Shown in pieces: positions 25,930 to 35,617 of a stretch of DNA of 64,000 bases (within the stretch, counting starts at the first letter, position 1; the number at the start of each line of letters is the position of its first letter). A program made the position numbers and the translations under genes. Under the pieces are notes generated by a model. The model was not told the origin of the DNA. It did no database searches and was given only the letters and a program-made list of their open reading frames with translations. The stretch covers positions 32,122-96,121 of the forward strand of contig JBGQNR010000001.1 in assembly GCA_041501225.1 (NCBI GenBank), written 5' to 3'. This DNA is from JAFNAG01 sp041501225. Lineage in GTDB: Bacteria > Acidobacteriota > UBA6911.

Positions 25930-28900
25930 GAGGAGGCCAGATACGGAATTCTCCGCTGCAGTGTAGCAAGGCTAAAAGATATAGCATGCCATCGTAGTAA
26001 CGATACCGGCCGGACGGAACCGTCAGGTTCCACAAGGCCTCGAGGAACTGCCGAGCGCGAGGCTGGGTCGCTGCAAGGCTGGCTACGGCGTTCATCGCAA
26101 CGAGGCCTGCAGAATGATCGCTGCCGAGTTGATTGCCGTCGAGGGTGTACCTATTCCCGTAGTCGGCTATTCCTCTGGACTCGAAAAATGCCTGCAGTCG
26201 ATCGCTAAGCTGCCTCTCCCTGACATCTTTGGACCACCAGGCCCAATCGACCGACCAGTTCATGGCGGTACGCCACGCGTCGTACTGAAAACTGTCGCGT
26301 ATGCCACCCCGAAGCGTACCGTTGAAATTAGCATAATCCGGAGCGAGGCCTGTGAGGAGATTCGTGACTTTTTGAAAGAAATCGCGGCTGGCTGCGGCAG
26401 CCTGAGCCCAGAAAGCCCTATCCGCCACCGGTCCCCATCGCGCCCACAGCTCATAGAAGGCAGGCAGGTGATACGAAGGATCGGTGTAGTCGGTATCCGG
26501 CGTAAACCGGACCATTGCGTATCCGGGATCAAACATCGGCCCCGCGGTCCGGATGCCGCGAGATGTCGGGCCCGTGATCAGCGCACGATGCCTCATATCT
26601 GTGAGAAGGCGGTCAACCGCGGCCTGGTAGTCGTAGATGCCGATGCCGTTGCCCCAGCGCCCGGCTGCGAAAAATAGCGACATCGCGAAATACTCTTCGC
26701 CGTCCGGTGCCGGCATTTCATCGTTGGGCACGCCGTCGGTCCTCATCGACCACGAGAAATAGCCGCGCCCGGGGTGACCGGGCTCGTCGCGGTACATATA
26801 GGTTCTGGCCCAATTCCAGAGCGCATCAAACTCGGCTTTCTTGTTCAGCTGCACCGCGATCATCATGCCGTAGGACATGCCTTCGGAGCGCACGTCGTTG
26901 TTGTTGATGTCACTGAGATAGGCCAGAGGGCCGTTGGCGTTGGCGCCGGCCGCGTAATATACGGCTTGTGTGTTCGGGTCGCCATGGAACAACTGGTGGA
27001 ATGCGGCGTTGATCTTGGCGGCCACCTCCTGCGACGAATAGCCGGATTCGACCAGCAGGTTGCGATATCTGCCGGTAGCAAACGACCCTGCGCCGTTGTC
27101 GCTTCGATCAGCCGGTCTGGTCAGCGATTCACGGGGAGTGCGGGAAGTGGATTCATCACGGCGATAGCTTTCTGGCGGGCCCAGGTAGCTCGGTTTCAAA
27201 CCACCCAGGTCGACAATGAGCTTCTGCAGCACAACTCCGGGATCAACCATCCAGATTTTGAGTGTGTGATAACCGGCACCCGGCAGTTTGTGGGTCGACT
27301 GGACGAAGCGGCCGGCATCTTTCACTAAGTTTTCCCATGCAGTATTGCCGTTCCGTGCGTCGAAGTCACCAGGCACGATTTCGATGATCTGGGGCGGCTG
27401 ATCGTCAAACGATACTGCGTAACGCAGACCGCGACCGGGCACAAAATTCAATGTCGGAGCAACGACTGCATTCACGGTGACATTGCCGGAATCCAACAGG
27501 TACAAGTTGTATTCAAGGCATGGCGAATCCTGTGGCGGGGACGCGCTCGATGCCGTGACGGGCATGATCGCCATTGCGGACAGAGTCCGCCCGTAGCCAT
27601 CGATCTTCTCCCAACGGACCGCTCCGGCGGGGATGCTCCTGGAATAGTGCCCGGCTTCGATCGAAACAACCCCATCTCCTTCGACGAAGCAGCCCGTCCG
27701 ATCAAGCACCACTCGCTGCGGATTGAACAAATCGACCTTTACATCGACGCTCTCGCCCGCATTCCGCGCTAGCTTTACCACGGCGCTGCTCGAGCCCGTC
27801 GGAGCCTTAGGCCAGTCCACCGTAACCCATAGGCGGTCCTCCTTGACGACCGTCCCCTTGGCCGCACTTAGCACAATCCAGGGAACGCTGGCCGTTGCTG
27901 TGAAGCCGAACGAGGCTTTTCCTCGGTTGAACACATCGATGTAATGACGCTGCTGGTTGAACACATCAAATCTGGGGAGGACCGGCTCAGCCATGGCTCC
28001 AGGCCAGGCCGATGCGGAATCATCCAGGGCGATGCCCATCCCCGCAGCGTCCGGCAATTGCAGCCGGGTAACCCGGGGCATGACGTTTTGCGGCGGATCC
28101 TGCCAGATTGTGTACCCGATGTGGACCTGGTCCATGAAGTGGTTCCATTTGCCATTGGTCAATGTGTGGTTGAAATACGCCATCAAATCAGCATCGGCCT
28201 GAAACAAGGCCTCGGCCTGCGCGGCCAAATCGTTGGTGCCGGCACGGCCTTGCTGTGCATACAGAGCGTTCTTTCCAGCGGCGACATAGAGCTCATTTAC
28301 TTGCGCACAGGCCTTGGCGGGAAACAATACCAGCTGGTAGAAAGAAGCGCGCGCGTCGGGAGCGAGTTTGCCGTAAATCTCCTCGGCCTTCGCTGCAATC
28401 GCCTTGAAATCCGCCACCATCCGGTCTGCTTCCTCATAGTTCGTTAGACTATACGTGGTCGGTTCCAGCAGTTCAGGCTTGCGGCGGCCGTTATACTGAG
28501 TATATTTGGAAATGATGTCGGCAATGTCCCGGGCGTACGTTGTGCCAAAATCCCTTGCCGCCCAAAGGCGCGTATATTCGTCAATGTTATTGTTAGTCCA
28601 TTGGTTTGTATTCCAGGCCAGGTGCATGAAATACTCCATGGGAAATTCCAGGCCCTTGAAGTGGCCCACATTGACGATCCAGATCCGATCGGCGCCATAG
28701 GCTTTGGCAAGGGTCATTTGCTCCCATACCTTGGCAATCGGATTGGTGTTGATCCATTTGTAGTTGCGAGGTCCGCCGACGTAATCGAAATGATAGTAGA
28801 CGCCTGCGCCGCCGGCGCGATTGCGTTCGGCTTCGGTCGGCAGCCGGCGGATGTTGCCCCAATTGTCATCCGTCCACAGAAGGGTCACGTCATCCGGCAC

Positions 28901-30127
28901 GCGCAGTCCCGCTTTGTAGTATTCGAGCACTTCCTTGTAGAGGCACCAGAGTTGGGGCACCCGGGTTACATCGCGATTGATTTCCTCGGCAATCATCTGC
29001 CGTTGGACCGCCACGATCCCTTCCAGCATCTCCATGCTCTGCGCCAAGGTGCCGCCCGGGATCATCGGCGTGTCATCGGCGCCGCGCAATCCGATGGTGA
29101 TGAGGCTCTCATAGTTTTTATTGCGCCGGATCCCTTCCCGCCAGAAGGTCTGCAGCACGTCCGGGTTTTTGTAATAGTTCCAGCTCCCGAGTGTTTTCTG
29201 ATAGCGCCGGTCCCACTCTTTCTGCGCCCGCAGCATCGGCTCCTGATGTGAAGTACCCATGACGATGCCATATTCGTCAGCGAGCCTGGCATTGTCGGGA
29301 TCGTCCTCATTGAACGCATTGTTCCACATCGCCGGCCAGAGGTAATTCCCCTTCAATCTCAGAAGTACCTCGAAAATCCGGGCGTAGAAGGCGCTGTTGT
29401 AGTTGGCCACATTTGCGGGTATCGGTGGGTCGATGTTCGCAGGAACATAACCGAATTTTTCCGCAACCCAGCCCGTCAGATCGGGCGCCTCATCGTTTAA
29501 GAAAATGCCGCGATATTTGACGGAAGGTTCTCCCTGCTGGTACTTGCCCGCCTTAACGAACAGCGCGTCCCTGTGCTGAACGGGCACATCCGCCCACCAG
29601 TACCACGGCGAAACGCCGATTTGCTCGGATAAATCATAAATGCCGTAAATGGTCCCGCGTTTATCGCTGCCGACGATAACCACTGCGTTGGAGATCGTGG
29701 GCAAAGGATTGGGCACAACCTGGAGGAAGAAGGATTCCCACTTGCCCGTAATCTGGCCGATGTCAATTTTACCGGCCTTGACCAGAGCATCGACAATCGG
29801 GCTCTTGCCGATCGTGCCTATAATGATCGCATTCGATCCAACAGCATCTGCGCCATCGTAGATTGCCGGTCTGACTTCTGTGACACGAAGAATATCGGCC
29901 TGCAAATCGTTGGCCGCGCGGATTACGCCGGGCCAGTCTTTTGCATCTACATAGATAGCCGCCGCGTTTGGCCCCTGCACGATGGGAACGCTGCCCGGAG
30001 TGCCGGCGGACACGACATATGGGGTCTGGCCAAGTCCATAGGCATCACGATCCGGAAAACCAAGGCAAAGCATCAAGACAGTGGCGGTACTAATCCAAGA
30101 GGTTGCGCGCATGATGGCCCTCCACAC
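25907..30127 (-). CDS. Exported GH115 alpha-glucuronidase fused to GH8 exo-oligoxylanase (Rex-like)
   Basis: A 1406-residue two-enzyme protein. A signal peptide (about 1-30) is followed by a GH115 module to about residue 960, recognised by YWWADVPVQHRD, FLNDEAPDLTGW, GNYLWPAMWNNAFNEDDP and LLWTDDNWGNIRRLP. GH115 removes 4-O-methyl-glucuronic acid from xylan. After a linker (about 980-1015, charged and Ser/Arg-rich) comes a GH8 module (about 1016-1400): YRNLLVESGYSSQEV, DVRSEGMSYGMMIAVQ with the likely acid Glu near 1080, GYFSWSMRTDG and PAPDGEEYFAMSL. This GH8 subtype matches reducing-end xylose-releasing exo-oligoxylanases. It follows the CE15 gene by one base and is the last gene of the operon. 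Confidence 0.92.
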   Translation of the reverse strand: MWRAIMRATSWISTATVLMLCLGFPDRDAYGLGQTPYVVSAGTPGSVPIVQGPNAAAIYVDAKDWPGVIRAANDLQADILRVTEVRPAIYDGADAVGSNAIIIGTIGKSPIVDALVKAGKIDIGQITGKWESFFLQVVPNPLPTISNAVVIVGSDKRGTIYGIYDLSEQIGVSPWYWWADVPVQHRDALFVKAGKYQQGEPSVKYRGIFLNDEAPDLTGWVAEKFGYVPANIDPPIPANVANYNSAFYARIFEVLLRLKGNYLWPAMWNNAFNEDDPDNARLADEYGIVMGTSHQEPMLRAQKEWDRRYQKTLGSWNYYKNPDVLQTFWREGIRRNKNYESLITIGLRGADDTPMIPGGTLAQSMEMLEGIVAVQRQMIAEEINRDVTRVPQLWCLYKEVLEYYKAGLRVPDDVTLLWTDDNWGNIRRLPTEAERNRAGGAGVYYHFDYVGGPRNYKWINTNPIAKVWEQMTLAKAYGADRIWIVNVGHFKGLEFPMEYFMHLAWNTNQWTNNNIDEYTRLWAARDFGTTYARDIADIISKYTQYNGRRKPELLEPTTYSLTNYEEADRMVADFKAIAAKAEEIYGKLAPDARASFYQLVLFPAKACAQVNELYVAAGKNALYAQQGRAGTNDLAAQAEALFQADADLMAYFNHTLTNGKWNHFMDQVHIGYTIWQDPPQNVMPRVTRLQLPDAAGMGIALDDSASAWPGAMAEPVLPRFDVFNQQRHYIDVFNRGKASFGFTATASVPWIVLSAAKGTVVKEDRLWVTVDWPKAPTGSSSAVVKLARNAGESVDVKVDLFNPQRVVLDRTGCFVEGDGVVSIEAGHYSRSIPAGAVRWEKIDGYGRTLSAMAIMPVTASSASPPQDSPCLEYNLYLLDSGNVTVNAVVAPTLNFVPGRGLRYAVSFDDQPPQIIEIVPGDFDARNGNTAWENLVKDAGRFVQSTHKLPGAGYHTLKIWMVDPGVVLQKLIVDLGGLKPSYLGPPESYRRDESTSRTPRESLTRPADRSDNGAGSFATGRYRNLLVESGYSSQEVAAKINAAFHQLFHGDPNTQAVYYAAGANANGPLAYLSDINNNDVRSEGMSYGMMIAVQLNKKAEFDALWNWARTYMYRDEPGHPGRGYFSWSMRTDGVPNDEMPAPDGEEYFAMSLFFAAGRWGNGIGIYDYQAAVDRLLTDMRHRALITGPTSRGIRTAGPMFDPGYAMVRFTPDTDYTDPSYHLPAFYELWARWGPVADRAFWAQAAAASRDFFQKVTNLLTGLAPDYANFNGTLRGGIRDSFQYDAWRTAMNWSVDWAWWSKDVRERQLSDRLQAFFESRGIADYGNRYTLDGNQLGSDHSAGLVAMNAVASLAATQPRARQFLEALWNLTVPSGRYRYYDGMLYLLALLHCSGEFRIWPPQFRGQAP

Positions 30128-30128
30128 A

Positions 30129-31592
30129 TCATCCTATCCTTTTCAGGTATTTCCGGGCGAACTTCAGGAAGACCGGCCAGTCGGGTGCGTCGCTGTGACC
30201 GCCTTTATGCAATTTGAAACCGATCTCGCCCGAAATCAGCTCAACATCAGGATCAGGCATTTCTTTGGTGCCGAGGTCTTTCTTCCCCAAAAGGCGATAC
30301 ACCGGTCCTGCACCAACGCACGCCAGGAATTCGCCGCGGGGATCGGACCACTGGTCCTGGGTGCCGCCGGTGATAAACACGGGACGCGGCGCGCACAAGG
30401 CGATCAGCTCGTGGGCATCCACCGGCATGTCATTCCAGCGACCGCCAAATTTAAGGAAGTTGCCGGCCATCCAGTGGTATTCACCTGAGCCGGCGATGTT
30501 GTCCACGGTCTCGCCCCAGTTGCGGCGAGATAGCTTGGCGCCCGCCTCCCCGGAACAACTGGAATACACAATCGCAAATCGCGGGTCGAAGGCCATGGCA
30601 ACGAGCGCCGCCTTGCCCCAGCGTGAATGCCCCTCGAGGCCTACCTGCCTGGCATCCACGGATTTGTCGGTCTCGAAATAGTCCAGGGTGCGGCTCAGGC
30701 CCCAGGACCAGGCTGCCAAAACACCCCATTCGTCGGGATATCTCGGCTGACCTTTATTCACCAGACCGATAATACCCGAACTCAGACCAGCACCATTATC
30801 CGCTTGAACGGCTCCGGTGTTAAACATCGCATAGCCCCAGCCCTCGGCAAAGATCTGCGACATGGCCCCGACTCCACCGGCGGGGCCCGCGCCGCCGGGC
30901 CGTGCCCCCGCCCCTTGGGGTTGGGCTGGTTGCACAGCCGGACCAGATGCGCCGCCCCTGCCGCCAAAGCCCGTCCCGACCACCATGATCAAAGGCACCG
31001 GCCCACGCGCATTGGCGGGCGTGTACATCGTAACGTTGATGCTTGGATTCGCGGCAGGGTAAGCGGAGTTGTCCACGTGTCCGACCACCGTTTTCACATT
31101 CGCGATCCCGCCCAGGACGTTGTCGGCGCTGTTGGTAACTTCCCAGGAAATCTTCGGAGTTTTCGCGGGGATTCTCCCATAAACCTCAGTAGAGAAATCG
31201 TTCAATATTTCCCCGCGCCGCTGCTTCCTCCAGGTATTTGCGTCCTTGACCGTCCGGCCGTTTTTCAGGATCAACGGATCGGGAAGCGGATAGGGATTAG
31301 CCTTGGTTTCATCATAATTCGACCAGTTCCCCCAATTCGATCGCACGTAAGTGTTCCCAGCGTCGTCATACCAGTTCGTGCTGCCGCTTCGTTGGGTAGT
31401 AAACTGAGGCCGGGTCGGATCTTCAGCAGCGGGCGGAAAAGGTCCCGAAGTCGGAAGACGCAACAGATCCATCAATCTCTGGCGATCCTGCCCGGCGGAC
31501 AAGCCCTGGCTTTGCGCTGGTGCATAGAGTCCATGGTCTACGAACGCCAGAAGAGAGACAATACACATTCCGGATGCAAACAACCTCTTCAT
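30129..31592 (-). CDS. Carbohydrate esterase CE15 (glucuronoyl methylesterase)
   Basis: CE15 enzymes cleave the ester bond between lignin alcohols and the 4-O-methyl-glucuronic acid of xylan. An N-terminal signal peptide (about 1-28) is present. The alpha/beta-hydrolase nucleophile lies in GHSRWGK (Ser323), the acid is probably Glu349 in CSGEAGAK, and the catalytic histidine is His466 in KGGHSDAPDW. A Gly/Ala/Pro-rich insert at about residues 209-243 breaks the fold between LIMVVGTGF and SQIFAEGWGYAMFN, which is unusual. The gene lies 11 bp after GH3 and 1 bp before GH115-GH8, clearly one transcription unit. Confidence 0.9.
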   Translation of the reverse strand: MKRLFASGMCIVSLLAFVDHGLYAPAQSQGLSAGQDRQRLMDLLRLPTSGPFPPAAEDPTRPQFTTQRSGSTNWYDDAGNTYVRSNWGNWSNYDETKANPYPLPDPLILKNGRTVKDANTWRKQRRGEILNDFSTEVYGRIPAKTPKISWEVTNSADNVLGGIANVKTVVGHVDNSAYPAANPSINVTMYTPANARGPVPLIMVVGTGFGGRGGASGPAVQPAQPQGAGARPGGAGPAGGVGAMSQIFAEGWGYAMFNTGAVQADNGAGLSSGIIGLVNKGQPRYPDEWGVLAAWSWGLSRTLDYFETDKSVDARQVGLEGHSRWGKAALVAMAFDPRFAIVYSSCSGEAGAKLSRRNWGETVDNIAGSGEYHWMAGNFLKFGGRWNDMPVDAHELIALCAPRPVFITGGTQDQWSDPRGEFLACVGAGPVYRLLGKKDLGTKEMPDPDVELISGEIGFKLHKGGHSDAPDWPVFLKFARKYLKRIG

Positions 31593-31603
31593 ATTCCACC
31601 CTG

Positions 31604-33913
31604 TCAGGCCTTCACACGTAAAAGAATGTTTTGCAGATCCTGATCGCGTGAAGAGTTGCCAACCATGATCTCAAACTCGCCAGGCTCCACCCCATATTTC
31701 ATGTCGATGCTGTAAAAGGCCAGGTGTTCGGGAGTGATGTCCAGCGTTACCGTTTTTTTCTGACCGGCCTCAAGCGTTATCCGCTGGAAGCCCCTGAGCT
31801 CTTTCACAGGACGGGTGACCGAACTGACCTTATCGCGGATATACAACTGGACCACTTCGTCACCGGACCGATCCCCGACGTTAGTCACATCCACGAGCAC
31901 TGAAGTAGATTCGTTTTTGCGGATCGTTGCCTTTTTGAGGCGGGGCTTGCCGAATTTGAATGTGGTATAGCTCAGTCCAAACCCGAATGGGTAGAGCGGG
32001 CTGACGTCGTCAAAGAGATATCCGCGGCGCGCGGCAGGCTTGTAATTGTAGTAGGCGGGGATGTGTCCGACAGAGCGAGGTATGGTAATCGGCAGCTTGC
32101 CGCCGGGACTCACGTCGCCAAACATTACCTCAGCAACAGCCCGGCCGGCTTCCTGGCCGAGATACCAACACTCGAAAATCACGGACGCCTTTTCAGTCAG
32201 GTTACGGATGGAAATCGGCCGGCCGTTAAAAAGGAATGCAATCACAGGCCTTCCTGTAGCCGCGATCGCATCGACCAGTTCATCCTGCAAGCCGACCATA
32301 TCGAGCGAGGCCCGGTCGCCCAGGTGGGTCAATCCCCAAGCCTCGCGCGCGGTCTGTTCGTTTCCGCCAATCGCCAGAACGACAAGATCGGCTGCCTGGG
32401 CCACTTTTACCGCCTCTGCAATGCTTCTGCAATCCTCTTCCGGATTGCTGAGGTCCACCTCGTCCTGTTGCCAACTTCCGCCGATCGTGATCTTACAACC
32501 TTCGTGGTAAAGGATTTCGACTGACTTGCCGACGCGTTCCCGGATACCCTGCAACAAGGTCGTAGAGTGCTTGGGCTTGCCGCTGTACCCGCCCAGCATC
32601 TGTCGATCCGCGTTGGGCCCGATAACGGCAATTGTCCGGATTTTGCTGATGTCCAAGGGAGCGACATTGCCAGCATTTTTCAGCAACGTGATGGTTTTAC
32701 GCGCAGCCTGCAGGGCCAGATTGCGATTGTTTTCACAACTGACGATTTTCTCCGCGACATCGGGATCTACGTAAGGATTTTCAAACAATCCGAGCCTGAA
32801 CTTCCAGGCCAGCATCGGCGCGACAAGTTCATCCAGAAGAGATTCCTTCACGATGCCCTTGCGCACTAGCTCCGCAATGTGGAGGTAGCAGTCAGGGTCG
32901 GGCAGTTCTATGTTGACGCCGGCCTTGATCGCGAGCGCCGCGGCCTGCCTGCCGTCTTCCGCAACGTAATTGCCGAAAAATCCGGGCCTCTCATGCAATT
33001 CACGGATGGCAAAATAATCGGAAACGATGAAACCCTTAAATCCCCATTCCTTACGCAAGACATCCCGGAGCAGCCAGGCGTTGGCGTGAGAGGGCACGCC
33101 GTCAATTTCGTTATAGGAGGCCATGACGCTGATGGCGCCGCCTTCCTGAACGGCTCGTTTGAAGGGGTAAAGAAATACTTCGCGGAGGATGCGCTCCGAC
33201 ACGTTTACCGGAGCGCAGTTGGTCCCGGATTCCGGCTGGCCGTGTGCGGCGAAGTGCTTGAGCGTGGCGAGGATGTGTTTTTTGTCTTTGAATGCAGTGT
33301 CACCCTGGAAGCCTTGCACCGCCGCGATTCCCATGCAGGCAACCAGATAAGGATCCTCGCCATAGGTTTCCTCGACACGCCCCCAGCGCGGCTCCCGGGC
33401 AATATCCACAACCGGCGTAAGCGCCTGATGCGTCCCGCGCGCGCGCGCTTCTTCGGCGGTCATCTCGAACAGCCGGCGCACGAGCTCGGTGTCGAAGGTT
33501 GCGCCGAGGCCGATGGGTTGGGGAAAACTCGTACCATCGATGGCGGCGTGGCCGTGGAGGCATTCCTCGTGAAAGATTACCGGGATGCCAAGGCGGCTGT
33601 TTTCGAGAAAGAATTTCTGAATGGCGTTGGTTAATTCGGCCATCTCCCGGGGATTCCTGCCGCCGCCTGCGTCGCTGGGCCGTCCCACCTGCCCCAGGCC
33701 GTTGCCGTCTTTGAAGTGTTTTTTGGCCTTCTGCAAGTCGAAAACGCCCTTCTCATCCACCAACGTGCTGCTCTTCTGCTGCCAGACACAAAGCATCTGG
33801 GCTGCTTTCTCTTTCAACGTCATCCGTGAGAGCAGATCCTTGACCCGACGTTCGGCCGGAAGGTGGGCATTCCTGTATGGCATCTTGTCTCGCGCGGATC
33901 GCCTTCGCTTCAT
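31604..33913 (-). CDS. Glycoside hydrolase family 3 (beta-xylosidase/beta-glucosidase)
   Basis: A 769-residue GH3 enzyme with the N-terminal (alpha/beta)8 domain, the alpha/beta sandwich and a C-terminal fibronectin III-like domain (ending EFEIMVGNSSRDQ). The nucleophilic Asp lies in GFIVSDYFAIREL at about residue 298; LKHFAAHG and MASYNEIDGVPSHAN are further family blocks. No signal peptide is seen (basic start MKRRRSARDK; MPYRNAHLP at residue 11 is an alternative start), so it is probably cytoplasmic. In this operon it most likely splits imported xylo-oligosaccharides into xylose, but beta-glucosidase activity cannot be excluded by sequence. Confidence 0.92.
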   Translation of the reverse strand: MKRRRSARDKMPYRNAHLPAERRVKDLLSRMTLKEKAAQMLCVWQQKSSTLVDEKGVFDLQKAKKHFKDGNGLGQVGRPSDAGGGRNPREMAELTNAIQKFFLENSRLGIPVIFHEECLHGHAAIDGTSFPQPIGLGATFDTELVRRLFEMTAEEARARGTHQALTPVVDIAREPRWGRVEETYGEDPYLVACMGIAAVQGFQGDTAFKDKKHILATLKHFAAHGQPESGTNCAPVNVSERILREVFLYPFKRAVQEGGAISVMASYNEIDGVPSHANAWLLRDVLRKEWGFKGFIVSDYFAIRELHERPGFFGNYVAEDGRQAAALAIKAGVNIELPDPDCYLHIAELVRKGIVKESLLDELVAPMLAWKFRLGLFENPYVDPDVAEKIVSCENNRNLALQAARKTITLLKNAGNVAPLDISKIRTIAVIGPNADRQMLGGYSGKPKHSTTLLQGIRERVGKSVEILYHEGCKITIGGSWQQDEVDLSNPEEDCRSIAEAVKVAQAADLVVLAIGGNEQTAREAWGLTHLGDRASLDMVGLQDELVDAIAATGRPVIAFLFNGRPISIRNLTEKASVIFECWYLGQEAGRAVAEVMFGDVSPGGKLPITIPRSVGHIPAYYNYKPAARRGYLFDDVSPLYPFGFGLSYTTFKFGKPRLKKATIRKNESTSVLVDVTNVGDRSGDEVVQLYIRDKVSSVTRPVKELRGFQRITLEAGQKKTVTLDITPEHLAFYSIDMKYGVEPGEFEIMVGNSSRDQDLQNILLRVKA

Positions 33914-33977
33914 GATGATCTACCCCAGTACTTGTGGTTTCTTCCTGCTATCCTCACACCAGTCCAAATCCTGCTGA

Positions 33978-35408
33978 CTATGAATACTTGAACTGTTTGC
34001 GGCGTTCGCTGAGCTCGTCCTGCATATCGAACTCCATCTTCTTGTTTATTTTGTAGAATAACAGCAGCATGACGCCCACAGCGAAGGGGATCGCCGGAAA
34101 GATGCTCGCAGTCAATCGGATTCCCAGCAAGGCGTGCTCTGTCTGCGCGACATTGGGGACATAACCATAGTGCGCCAGCAGCCAGCCGCCGATGGCGCCG
34201 CCGAATCCCAGGCCGGCTTTCAAACCGAAGACGATGGCCGCGAAGACGACCCCCGTCGCCCGCCGGCCTGTCCGCCACTCCGAATAGTCCGCAACATCCG
34301 CCATCATCGCCCACAGCAGTGGAACGGTCGTGCCATAGGCCAGCTGGGAGAGCGCCTGCACGGCGATCGCAATCACGATGCCATTCGGCGGAATCAGTAT
34401 GAAGAGGGACCAGAGGATGGTCGTCAGTGCCAATCCCACGAAAAAGACATTCCTCTTGCCAAATCGCGTGGCCAGCATTTTCGAGAACAGGATGCCGATG
34501 ATCGTAGCGGAAAGACCGCAGACGCTGTACACACTAAACGAGGTTGCAACGATCGCGTCCGCATCCTGACTGGCCTGAGTCATGCCTATGTGCTGGAGTA
34601 ATGACTGCATGGCATCTTTATTTAGGTAGTATTTGAAGAAAAACAACATGTCGCCGCCCCGCAACGAGAGCGTAATAAAGATGAAGATCGTCAGCGCGAA
34701 CATGACCACCCAGGGGCCGTTCTGCAGCAAGTCCCTGAAGTCCTGCGATATCGAGCTCTTCTGCGCTGGGTCCGGCTTGACCCTCTCTTGGGCCGACAGA
34801 AAAGTGATGACGAAAAATATTACCGCCAGGATGCAGAATATCCCCATGGTCCACTGGTATCCCTTGGCGCTATTCCCCTGACCGAAGTATTTGACCATAG
34901 GCAGCGCCAGGCCCTGGATGGCGACAGCGGCCAGCATGGCGAAAATGAACCGGTAGGATGAAAGGCTGGTGCGCTCGACAACGTCGCCAGTCATCACTCC
35001 GCTCAGAGCCGAATAAGGCAGGTTATTCGCGGAATAGACCGTCATCAGAACAATGTAAGTGACGTAAGCGTAAATGAGCTTGCCGGACGGGCTCAAATCC
35101 GGCGTGGAAAAGGCGAGGAAGCCCATGATGCCGAAAGGAATCGCAGTCCAAATAATCCAGGGGCGGAATTTGCCCCAACGAGTATTGGTGCGGTCGGCCA
35201 CCACCCCCATGATGGGATCGAAGAGGGCATCCCAAAAGCGAGCCACCAGAAGCAGGGTTCCCGCAGCGGCTGCGGAAATGCCGAAGGTGTCCGTATAGAA
35301 ACTCAGCTGCAGTATCAACATGGTCTGGAAGATGAAATTGGCGGCGCTGTCGCCCAGACTGTAGCCGATTTTTTCGCCGATGGAGAGCTTGGGGGATTCA
35401 GTCTGCAT
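33978..35408 (-). CDS. GPH family sugar:cation symporter (MelB/XynB type)
   Basis: Twelve-helix MFS-type transporter of the glycoside-pentoside-hexuronide:cation family. The N-terminal motif KIGYSLGDSAANFIFQTMLI and the cation/substrate region ARFWDALFDPIMGVVADRTNTRWGKFRPWI are typical, as is the central LFSKMLATRFGKRNVFF loop. The length of 476 residues is normal. It lies between GH67 and GH3 in a xylan-degrading operon, which suggests uptake of xylose, xylo-oligosaccharides or glucuronate-bearing products; the exact substrate is inferred from context. The ATG is preceded by AAAGGAGCC. Confidence 0.9.
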   Translation of the reverse strand: MQTESPKLSIGEKIGYSLGDSAANFIFQTMLILQLSFYTDTFGISAAAAGTLLLVARFWDALFDPIMGVVADRTNTRWGKFRPWIIWTAIPFGIMGFLAFSTPDLSPSGKLIYAYVTYIVLMTVYSANNLPYSALSGVMTGDVVERTSLSSYRFIFAMLAAVAIQGLALPMVKYFGQGNSAKGYQWTMGIFCILAVIFFVITFLSAQERVKPDPAQKSSISQDFRDLLQNGPWVVMFALTIFIFITLSLRGGDMLFFFKYYLNKDAMQSLLQHIGMTQASQDADAIVATSFSVYSVCGLSATIIGILFSKMLATRFGKRNVFFVGLALTTILWSLFILIPPNGIVIAIAVQALSQLAYGTTVPLLWAMMADVADYSEWRTGRRATGVVFAAIVFGLKAGLGFGGAIGGWLLAHYGYVPNVAQTEHALLGIRLTASIFPAIPFAVGVMLLLFYKINKKMEFDMQDELSERRKQFKYS

Positions 35409-35428
35409 GTGCGGCTCCTTTAAATCTC

Positions 35429-35508
35429 ACCGCAGAGATCGCCGAGACCGCGGAGACAGGTTATTCAAAGACTAAAGGATTCTCTGCAGTCACAGCGATC
35501 TCTGCGGT
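35429..35508. repeat. 14-bp inverted repeat between GH67 and the symporter
   Basis: Perfect arms ACCGCAGAGATCGC (35429-35442) and its complement (35495-35508) surround a loop containing further GAGACCGCGGAGA and TCTCTGCAGTC stutters. It lies within the 209-bp space between two co-directional genes and may attenuate or separate transcripts. Confidence 0.55.
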
Positions 35509-35617
35509 CAGCAGTTGCTTTTCTTGCCTGAATGGCAAGGATTTGTAGTAAGTAGTACGAAATTCCACTTTACTAACTATTCGGGACCGGCCAGCATTTT
35601 CACCGCAACTCGATTCC

